This document shows, in pieces, positions 55,926 through 64,000 of a stretch of 64,000 nucleotides of DNA. The notes beneath the pieces were generated by a model. That model did no database searches, was not told the DNA's origin, and saw only the letters and a list, made by a program, of their open reading frames with translations. Source of the stretch: Endomychus coccineus (taxonomy: Eukaryota > Arthropoda > Insecta > Coleoptera > Endomychidae); assembly GCA_958510875.1 (NCBI GenBank), contig OY294068.1:155408388-155472387 (forward strand), in the 5' to 3' direction. Each line of letters starts with the position of its first letter. Positions within the stretch are counted from its first letter, which is position 1. The position numbers and the translations under genes are program-made.

Positions 55926-56890
55926 GGGTTCTGCAAGATAGTGTATCATGTGGATAGAAGTTTCGTCCTTCTCTTCGCAGAACCTTCTTCCTCTACTAAT
56001 CAGAGCTTCGTAAGGTGTCGTTTCAATCAGCAGTGCCCTGTTAGGAGTTTACTTTTGCTTAGGTTGATTCAATCGTTAGATCTCTTCTGGTTATAGTTTT
56101 CCAGAGGTATGTTTGCTTGTCTCAGTTCTTGTAGTCATATCCAATGGTAGGGTCTTTAATTGTATACTGCTCTCTTGAGTTCTTCCAGTATTCTGCAGGC
56201 GGTTATTCCGCAGAAGGGTGCAAGTCTCAGAAATGGTGATTCAGTCCCTTTTTTGCGAGTTCGTCTGCTTTTTCGTTACCCTCCACTTCGATGTGTCCTG
56301 GAATCCATAGGTCACTGCATTGCTCTTCCTTAGATCGTTTAGTTTCTCTAAGCATTCCCACACCTTGGAGGTGATTACGTGGCGGCTCAGCGCGTTGAAG
56401 GCTGCTTGACTATTTTATATGATGACAGTTTCTTGTCAACAGACGTCTCTTTCTATATTGAAATGGACACATTTTCCTATAGTTTGAATTTCCGCTGGAA
56501 AGTGCTCGGGGACTTGCCTAACCTTTCAGAGTATTCGGTTCCAGGCCCATTTACTCCTATTCCAGTTCTTTCTGTTTTTTAGTGTACCGATTAATGGCCT
56601 TCCTACTGAGTCTTCGGATGTTATTTTTGTCCCATTCATTTTTGCGTCTTAGCTTCGGGTTAAATTCTTTCACGCAGCTATACTTTTCTTTATCTTATCT
56701 TGGGGTAGGCCCCAGGTTAGATTTATAGAGAGGGGTCTATACTTGCTTTTGGTGATTCCCTCTATAGTCATTATATATGCTGCCTTGATAGCCATACATT
56801 TCACTACCATATGGAAGGGTGTGAGGTTTGGGACTTCTTCTATAGCAACCGTTGGGCTAGTTCTCAATGCACCTGTTATGCATACCTAGG
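55926..56890 (-). pseudogene. LINE-D: RT end, RNase H and Cys motif, inverted copy
   Basis: From 56,867 the minus strand reads TSPTVAIEEVPNLTPFHMVV and KCMAIKAAYI, matching the post-thumb part of the plus copy. Lower down come PGTEYSERLG, a decayed RNase H core, a segment around SDSQAAL-like sequence (read with frame changes as KQPSTR and ALSRHVITSKV), and GHIEVEGNEKADELAKKG, the fourth RNase H motif with the conserved H, N and D. Near 55,950 it ends with FCEEKDETSIHM, the Cys/His motif. The two copies meet tail to tail near 55,925. Inactive. Confidence 0.68.
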
Positions 56891-57659
56891 CTAGCTATCA
56901 GATATATTGAATTACTTTGTATATTCTAAGCAATTCTTTTGGATCGTTATCTTTTACTGGTACTTACAATAAATAAAACACAATATCAACACTTTTGTCA
57001 GCTGTTGATTGCAATTTCAAATTTTAGTCCATTTTCAAAAAATTCAAATATTTAAAATCAGCCCATGGCATGATGGAGGCAGTGTCTCTTATGTTCCTTG
57101 TTTGCTCGGCCATGGTCTATTATTGAAGTTTAAAAAACTATTATCAATCATTGTTGATCGTTTAGAATTATTCATAGTTGGTTCTATTATCCAAGTCTGA
57201 GGAAATGCTGGTAGTCTCTGAAAAAACTGATTTCAATCACATCTAAAGCCATTTGTTATATATTCAAGTTATCTATTATAAAATATTCAAATTATATCAT
57301 GTCCATTTTATTCGAATTGTTAAATGGAAACAGCATGAGGAAATATTTTTAGGAAATTCTCAAATTACTTATGTTTTATTACACAGGGTGATTCCAAAGT
57401 TGGTACCTTTTTAATTGTGTATAGAATTCATTGGAATAAACATTCATAACTTCCTTAAATAACTCAAACACAAGCGAGATATAGCTTTCGCAAAATATTT
57501 AAAAATCCCTGTGCTGATAAGAGGATAACCAATTCCATTATTACACGCCGCACTGTATGTTTATAAATAATGTTTAATCAAAATTGGAATAACATACTTA
57601 TGTTAATATTCTACTGTTTTAAAACATCTTACACTTGAAATTGTTCAAATGTAAGGGGA
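56891..57659. other. Intergenic, with a solo Tc1-like end
   Basis: TACACAGGGTGATTCCAAAG at 57,381 resembles the CAGGGTG ends of the Tc1/mariner-like elements here, but I see no inverted partner. The rest is AT-rich without genes. Confidence 0.4.
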
Positions 57660-58230
57660 ATATCATCAAGTAAATCATCAGATCATACCTATCAAATCGC
57701 TACCAATATGAAATCAGCAAAGATGAGGAGGAAATAAAGAACATACAAAGGAGTACCTCAGGAGCCGGTATTGGGACCACTTTTATATATATTACAGACA
57801 AATGACCTTCCTGATAACCTGCAGGAAAGTTATGATCTATTATACTTTTATTCCCTTCCTCTGATTGCACTCTATCGAGGGCATCTAGAAATGAACTCTT
57901 CAAAATACTGTTAGTAAGATTTATTTATCAATCAGATAATGAAATTACACTTAATAACTCTGTAGCCACCTCAAATCTGTGCGGTATTGTCCTTTTCTGG
58001 GTATTATCATTGATTCGAAACTCGATTGGGTGGCGAAATCTATATCAAGGGGTTTTCTCCCAAGAACTATTTCAGAAATAGTAAATATTCAAGCCCTTCT
58101 GAATGCCTATCATGCGCATGTCAAGTCTACTCTAAGATATGGAATAGTTTTTTGGGGCATCGAGGGCGACCTTCAGAGGGTGTTCGCGCTTCCAAAAAGA
58201 TGTGTTAGATCTAAATTTAACTTATAGCTC
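57660..58230 (+). pseudogene. LINE-C reverse transcriptase fragment
   Basis: The first piece reads KGVPQEPVLGPLLYILQTND and LPDNLQESYDLLY, the RT block with the G-V-P-Q-G-S-V-L-G-P-L signature, here with G to E. The next recognisable piece, FLGIIIDSKLDWVAKSISRG, with QALLNAYHAHVKSTLRYGIV and FWGIEGDLQRVFALPKRCVR, is the thumb. The YADD catalytic box and following helix are missing or shifted. This is a different LINE from A, B, D and E. Both ends are truncated; the right side meets the hAT-2 copy 2. Confidence 0.68.
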
Positions 58231-58248
58231 AGAGATTAAATTGTAAAC

Positions 58249-59541
58249 CAGTGGCGGCTCCTCGAAGGAGGATAAGGAGGCTCAGCCTCCTCACCAATTT
58301 ATCTTAATGATCATTCTCCATTTTATTTGCTGTTTTTCTGATAATTCTTTAAATTTTACAATTAATTCCCCGTTCTCACTAGTTAATTTTAATATGGCAA
58401 CAGTGGCCAGAGGCTAGATTCTCTATATACCTCAAACGCTAAATACGTGTGGTCAACACAGTTGCCGTTTTTCCAACCAGTCCAATTGCCAAATAGGGTA
58501 AAACAGCGGATATGGCAACACTCTCTGTAGGCTAGCCTTTCGTTCGCACTCGGTCAGTCGTTGAAATACGATTACTTGCTGCCACTGCGAGCCTGCGACA
58601 CGTGCTCCGTCAGTTATTGTTTTTGTTTCGCGACGTGAAGTAAGGTTAAGTTATAATTTATCTGTTCGGTGAATTATTACGTTAAAATAAGCAGTGATTT
58701 AGTTGCTGACTCCTTAGAAAATCCATTTAGCCGATTAACATATGACAGAAAAGTGTTTTTTTTTAATAAACGGCCTTTACCGGATTTGAAAGGATTAGTT
58801 ATGTAAGGTAAGACATTAAAAAGAGTTTCCCAATACACTTTTAGGTAACTTAGTTCTAAAATATAAATTTTTTGATAAAATAACACTGCACAATGAATTA
58901 TGCGTTATATACTCGGATAAAGATATTTTAGGCCAGTACGACAGTCACGCTGATATGATAAAATATATGATAGACAATGATTTGCAACAAGTTTTACCTC
59001 AGTTTTATAAACTACTTTGTTTGACAGTCACCATTCCTGTCACGTCGGCATCGGTGGAGAGATCATTTTCTACTCTCAAACGAATTAAAACTTACATGCG
59101 AAATACAATGGACCAAAATCGTTTATACAATGTTAGTTTGATATCTATTGAAAAAGATTTAGTAAAACACTTAAAATAAAATGATACATTTTATGATAAC
59201 ATTATTGATCATTTTTCGCAAACTAAAGACCGTAGAATTCCGTTAATATATAAAAAATATTAATAAAATTAATAAAAAAAAAGCAAGATATGAAAAATTC
59301 CCAAAAAAAAATATCAAATATCCAAAAAAAAAATAAAAAACAAAAAACGAACAAAAAAATTGTTTGCCAAGAGAAACTCTACACCTCCACGTTGGTTTTT
59401 GCTGGGCAACAATTAATTTTGTCACTGAAGTAGCTGGTACGGTCGCTGTGCAAAAATTAAATTAATTGGCTGAGTAGAGTATTTTTAAAAAAATGTTTTA
59501 TGTCCAGCCTCCTCTCTTAAAAAGGTCACGAGCCGCCACTG
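58249..59541 (+). mobile_element. hAT-2 element, copy 2, internally deleted
   Basis: The ends are CAGTGGCGGCTCCTCGAAGG at the left and, reversed, CAGTGGCGGCTCGTGACC at the right. The flanks are TTGTAAAC (58,241-58,248) and TTGTAGAC (59,542-59,549), an 8-base duplication with one change. The interior keeps the start of the ORF (SDLVADSLENPF), then jumps directly to sequence equivalent to copy 3 position 62,215 (KSFPNTLL-type), deleting about 600 bases. The dimerisation domain follows at about 58,880-59,180: SASVERSFSTLKRIKTYMRN, with a stop after HLK. Non-autonomous derivative. Confidence 0.87.
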
Positions 59542-59549
59542 TTGTAGAC

Positions 59550-60833
59550 AGTATTTTGTAGGGAATGCAATGTTTTCCTTACAGAGTCTATATATTTAAA
59601 AAATAGTGCTCTTTGTCTGCAATAATCGGGAAATATTCGAGGATATTAAAGTTACAGAATCACGATTTTGCACAAGTGCAAAAAATTTACCTATACCTAC
59701 CGACAAGAAAAACTTTATGTTCACTATTTTATATGTATATTATCGATAGATTTATCCTTGAACTAGCCCGATTAATTCTGATACAACAGACCACTGCCAC
59801 ATATGTGATGTAGGGTATAGTCCACCGCAATTAGACATAAACATCGTCTCAAATGTAAAAATTTTGAGCAGCATAGAAACCTGGTTTCTTGAGAATCTTT
59901 CGACTTCTAGAACCAAAATATTAGATAGATATTAATTTTATTAAAACTAAAAAATCTATAGAATCAACAAAGAGGGATTGCAAGTGCAAATTATTGTAGT
60001 ACATATTCCGATGTTAATAATATTCAACGTTCAAATAATGATTAAGTTAATTTGTCGCTTTACAACAGGCAAAACTGATTAAGACTTGTTAGGAGTGTAT
60101 CGATAAGATAAAACTGGAAACTTAAGTCTATAATTTACGACTATTTCCCACAGAACCTCTGCAAACACTATTTCCTCAATTTCATCCCAAAATTATAATT
60201 ACTAGAAAATTAGCCACGACTTTGAAGGTAAAATACTGTTTTGACTTGTCACGTTACTCGTGTTTAAAAAGACGTGTCAATGTCTTAAAACTCTCTAGCA
60301 GACGCAGTAATTACAATATCTACATAGAAAGATAACGCCCCGACCTGATAAAGTCGAACGATCTGTAAGTAACACTTGACTCATACGCGTGCTTTGTTGT
60401 TATTATTAAATACTGACTCAAACATATAATAAGTAACCGTCATTGTGACTAATTTTAATACAATATTGCATTATAACATACATCTTAATCGACCTGATAT
60501 AACTAGGCAAACTTTGACTAATCATACCGAAAAACACACTTACTACAAATAATTATTCCACGTAAGGAATAACATTACAGGGAAGTTGAAAAAATACCTA
60601 TATTTTTTTTGAGATACGTAAAATTAGACATTATTCAATGAATTTCTACGAAATAGTCAAGATGCAATTAATGCATATGTATATTATACGGGCAAGATAC
60701 TTTTATTAATAACTTCATGCGGGGTTATTCACATCTGGAGTCTGCAGAGGGCCCACACGTCAAGATTAATCTACTTTTTAAATTTAACCCGTGAAACGGA
60801 TGCTAGTGTTCAAATTCATAATAAACGGACAGC
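59550..60833. other. AT-rich intergenic, nothing recognised
   Basis: No domain-bearing frame or element end was found between hAT-2 copy 2 and the duplicated segment before copy 3. Confidence 0.55.
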
Positions 60834-61059
60834 ATACCACAGGTCGTTTTCATTAAATAAAACTGCTTTCACTCACAATAAAATGTACCACTTATACATT
60901 CACTTGCTACTCTAAAATGGAGTAGAAAATCATGTAACTGAATACAATATGAAATAAAACTCCACCTGAATGTGTATTTTGGCAACTAAATTACCTTCCG
61001 GTAGTGGGCAATATGTACAAAGATGGATAAAAAAATTCCCAAACAGCCAAGTATACCAC
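60834..61059. repeat. ~225-bp direct repeat, unit A
   Basis: The unit starts ATACCACAGGTCG and ends GTATACCAC; a second unit in the same orientation lies at 62,941-63,165. Shared blocks include TTTTCATTAAATAAAACT, CACTTGCTACTCTAAAATGG and AAAACTCCACCTGAATGTGT. The hAT-2 copy 3 sits exactly at the boundary of the two units. Confidence 0.85.
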
Positions 61060-62940
61060 CAGTGGCGGCTCCTCGAAGGAGGCTGAAGAGGCTCAGCTTC
61101 CTTACCAATTTATCTTAATGATCATTCTCCATTTTATTTCCTGTTTCTCTGATAATTCTTTAAATTTTACAATTAATTCCCCGTTCTCAGTAGTTATTTT
61201 CAATCTGGCAACAGTGCCCAGAGGCTAGATTCTCTATATATCTCAAACGCTAAGCACGTGTGCTCAACACAGTTGCCGTTTTTCCAACCAGTCCAATTGC
61301 TCTACATTAAGTAAAATACTAGAATTGCAACGTTCTCTGTAGGCTAGCCTCTCGTTCGCCGTCGGTCAGTCGTATGAAATACGACACTTGCTGGGACACG
61401 TGCTGCGTCAGTACTTGTTATTGAGTCATGCCACGCGACGCGAAGTAAGGTTAGACTAAAATTTGTCTGTTCGGTAAATTATTAAACGTTAAAATGAGTG
61501 GTAGTCGTAGTAGTGATTTAGTTGCTGGCTTTTTAGAAAATCCATTTAGTGGATTAACATATGACAGAAAAGTGTTTTTTTAAATAAACGGCCTTTACCG
61601 GATTTGAAAGGATTAGTTTCAAAATTTTTTTAACAAATCCACCAAACGAACTGAAATTTTAAATAACATAGTAGGAAACAGAATTCCCTGTAATGCTCCA
61701 ACTCGATGGAATTTTAGATCACGTGCAGTGTTTACCATCCATAAAAACAAAGACAAATTAATTGAAACATTTGATTTTATAACAGTAATTTTTCGACAGA
61801 TCAGGTTTCATTAAATGCTGCTGTTGGCTTAAAATCTTATTTACAAAATGAAGAATTCTTATTTTTTCTGATACTTTTAAATTAATATTTGAACAAACTG
61901 ATCTTATTTTTCAAATTTTACAACATAAATTCACTGATATAATTTATTCAAGAGATCGTTTGAAACATCTCATTGATAAAATTTCAAGTTTCCGTAATAC
62001 AGAATTTCATTTTAATATTTTATTTGAAAATTTTTCAACTGATGAGGCTTCTCCCGCAAAAAGGAGGAAAACATATAATTTGGTAGACAAGAAACTACAT
62101 TATAAACAACTTGTTTATGAAATTTCAGATACTATTAAAGGTCAAATTGAGATTCGATTTTCCAATATACATGAATTGAAGTTTTTCGACTTGACGAATA
62201 GAAGATTTTTCGAATCTTTTTCAAAAGAGTTTCCCAATACACTTTTAGATAACTTAGTTTTAAAATATAATTTTTTTTATGAAATAACACTGCACAATGA
62301 ATTATGCGTTATATACTCGGGTAAAGATATTTTAGGCCAGTACGACAGTCACGCCGATATGATAAAATATATGATAGACAATGATTTGCAACAAGTTTTA
62401 CCTCAGTTTTATAAACTACTTTGTTTGACAGTCACCATTCCTGTCACGTCGGCATCGGTGGAGAGATCATTTTCTACTCTCAAACGAATTAAAACTTACA
62501 TGCGAAATGCAATGAGCCAAAATCTTTTATACAACGTTAGTTTGATATCTATTGAAAAAGATTTAGTAAAACACTTAAAACAAGATGATACATTTTATGA
62601 TAATATTATTGATCATTTACGCAAACTAAAGACCGTAGAATTCCGTTAATATATAAAAAAAAGTTAACAAAATCAATAAAAAAACGAAATATGAAAAATT
62701 CCAAAAAAAAAAAAAATATCAAAAATCCAAAAAAAAAAAAAAAAACGAACAACAAATTTTTTGCCAAGAGAAACTCTACACCTCCACGTTGGTTCTTGCT
62801 GGGCAACAATTAATTTTGTCGCTGAAGTAGCTGGTACGGTCGCTGAGCAAAGGTTAAATTAATTGGCTGAATAGAGTATATTTTTACAAAAACGTTTTAT
62901 GTCCAGCCTCCTCTCTTAAAAAGTTCACGAGCCGCCACTG
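61060..62940 (+). mobile_element. hAT-2 element, copy 3 (longest)
   Basis: The ends are CAGTGGCGGCTCCTCGAAGG at the left and, reversed, CAGTGGCGGCTCGTGAAC at the right. The flanks TATACCAC (61,052-61,059) and TATATCAC (62,941-62,948) form an 8-base duplication with one change. At 1,881 bases it is the least deleted of the three copies and carries the most coding sequence, starting at an ATG at 61,493 and ending at 62,649. Poly-A runs near 62,705-62,745 (poly-T in the minus-oriented copy 1) are shared by all three copies. Confidence 0.88.
61960..62649 (+). pseudogene. hAT transposase C-terminal part (ZMYM1-like)
   Basis: The 229-codon frame is open. Upstream, in shifted frames, are SGSRSSDLVAGFLENPFSG (start at 61,493), NAPTRWNFRSRAVFTIH with the TRW motif, and VGLKSYLQNEEF. 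The open part begins LKHLIDKISSFRNTEFHF, continues with the basic SPAKRRKTYNL stretch and EIRFSNIHELKFFDL, and ends with the hAT dimerisation domain DLQQVLPQFYKLLCLTVTIP and SASVERSFSTLKRIKTYMRN. Relatives include the ZMYM1-like and 52-kDa repressor-like proteins derived from hAT elements. The protein would bind and cut element ends in the nucleus, but the catalytic N-terminal half is frameshifted, so activity is unlikely. Confidence 0.8.
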
Positions 62941-63165
62941 TATATCACAGGTCGTTTTCATTAAATAAAACTCCTTTCACTCATTATAAAATGTACCACT
63001 TATATATTCACTTGCTACTCTAAAATGGAGTAGAAAATCATGCAACTGAATACAATATGAAATAAAACTCCACCTGAATGTGTATTTTGACAACTAAATT
63101 ACCTTCAGGAAGAAGGCAACGTGCACAAAGATCGATAAAAATTTTCTCAAACAGTCATCTGTCAA
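62941..63165. repeat. ~225-bp direct repeat, unit B
   Basis: This is the second unit of the 60,834-61,059 repeat, about 90 percent similar by eye, starting right at the 3' side of the hAT-2 copy 3. It loses similarity after about 63,165. Confidence 0.83.
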
Positions 63166-63810
63166 AGCTCATATCTTTAACTCAAGAACGGTATCGAACT
63201 ATCAAAATGCTCTTGCATGCCTACAAAACAAGAACGAAGTGACTATTCAGTACTGGCAAAGCTTACCAGATTTCGCCCACTGTAAAGCGTTGATTATACG
63301 AGTAGACCTCTTAAAGCAAAGCAGTTAATGAGGATCGGTAGAGACAGTTTTCTTATAATACAATTTTTTGAAATTTTTACTGACCGTTGAGAATAATAAT
63401 ATAAGAATACGTCTAATTTTTTGGAGCGTTTCACTACACCGTTTTTTAAATATATCGAGTCAAAAAAACAACATTTTAACATGAAAGCTTATGGGGACGA
63501 GGTTAAATCTTCAAATTAGAAAAAAATGGCTAAATAGAAATGCTTTTTTTTCTTTAAATGGAATAACATTATTACAATCATATTCTGTGCAAGTTTGAGC
63601 GAGTCCCACTAATTATTTCTATGAAAAAATAGCTGAAAATATGGTTTAGGTAGACAATTATTAATTGTAATTAACTTTTAAAAACACGAAAAGTAGACGA
63701 AAACAATACAATTATTATTTTTACATGTGTTCATGTATACAACTCCAGCCGGCAATACGGCGTTGCCAGACCTCACGCCCTTCGCTTGCTCCTCTTATAT
63801 GTCCCCCCGC
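63166..63810. other. AT-rich intergenic, nothing recognised
   Basis: Short frames only and no element boundaries visible. Confidence 0.5.
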
Positions 63811-64000
63811 TAACGCTACCGAACCTTCTTAAACCTGCTACTCTAATCAGTATATACACAAGGCATTGCCGTTCAAGTTACTGGAACTATGTCTCGAGAA
63901 TAATGAAACGGCGGAACACCTTCTCTGTGAATGCCCAGCTAGGAAAAGAATCAGATCTGAGATGTTCGGTAGGACACCTCTTTTACCAGAAGATCTCAAC
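63811..64000 (+). pseudogene. LINE-D C-terminal fragment, runs off the window
   Basis: The plus strand reads HKALPFKLLELCLENNETAE and HLLCECPARKRIRSEMFG, then TPLLPEDLN up to the last base. This is the C-terminal Cys/His motif and following helix of LINE-D (compare FCEEKDETSIHM in the inverted copy). A cysteine expected before LCLEN is uncertain. The fragment is open to the right and incomplete at the left. Confidence 0.65.

Overview
The window looks like intergenic, transposon-filled DNA from an animal, most likely an insect. The base composition is AT-rich throughout. I found no bacterial operon, no ribosomal RNA and no convincing single-copy host gene. The families present (mariner, a DUF4817-type Tc1/mariner relative, piggyBac, PIF/Harbinger, hAT, a P-like element, Penelope-like elements and several LINEs) are the usual insect set. 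A beetle-like genome is a guess. I name no gene symbols because nothing is an identifiable orthologue.

Layout. 1-4.4 kb is AT-rich with no gene. 4.4-6.2 kb joins remnants of a Tc1-like element, a LINE (called LINE-A here) and piggyBac. 8.68-11.04 kb is a bounded element with matched inverted ends and an exact 8-bp target duplication; it holds broken THAP coding sequence and a small intron-containing Myb/SANT-like gene, and a Penelope fragment has landed inside the THAP part. 11.75-14.2 kb is an inverted-repeat-bounded stretch containing a foldback, a tRNA-like piece and a Penelope-like element with a GIY-YIG endonuclease. 14.9-16.7 kb is LINE-A interrupted by PIF/Harbinger. 17.24-18.26 kb is a Mutator-like foldback with a 9-bp duplication. 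19.5-20.6 kb is another foldback, with a deleted relative at 53.35 kb. 20.78-24.64 kb is a head-to-head Tc1-like element split by LINE-B. 25.17-26.59 kb is a hAT element. 26.9-31.05 kb is a cluster of Penelope fragments on both strands. One hAT family occurs three times (31.45, 58.25 and 61.06 kb). 40.2-41.3 kb is a dead mariner. 44.3-46.0 kb is a foldback. 47.07-49.28 kb is a complete Tc1-like element with inverted repeats of about 567 bp. 52.2-52.8 kb is another LINE. 54.9-56.9 kb holds two copies of LINE-D joined tail to tail, and a further piece runs off the end of the window.

The clearest functional RNA signals are hammerhead-ribozyme-like motifs in the Penelope-like elements (12,864-12,905 minus; 27,629-27,670 plus; 34,504-34,545 minus; plus two decayed ones). 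Most proteins carry stops, frameshifts or lost catalytic residues. The least damaged coding regions are the C-terminal hAT transposase at 61,960-62,649, the Penelope endonuclease half at 13,291-14,154, the Tc1-like transposase at 47,659-48,589 (one frameshift) and the Myb/SANT-like gene at 8,905-9,712.

All repeat boundaries and matches were read by eye. Family names come from recognising motifs, not from a search.
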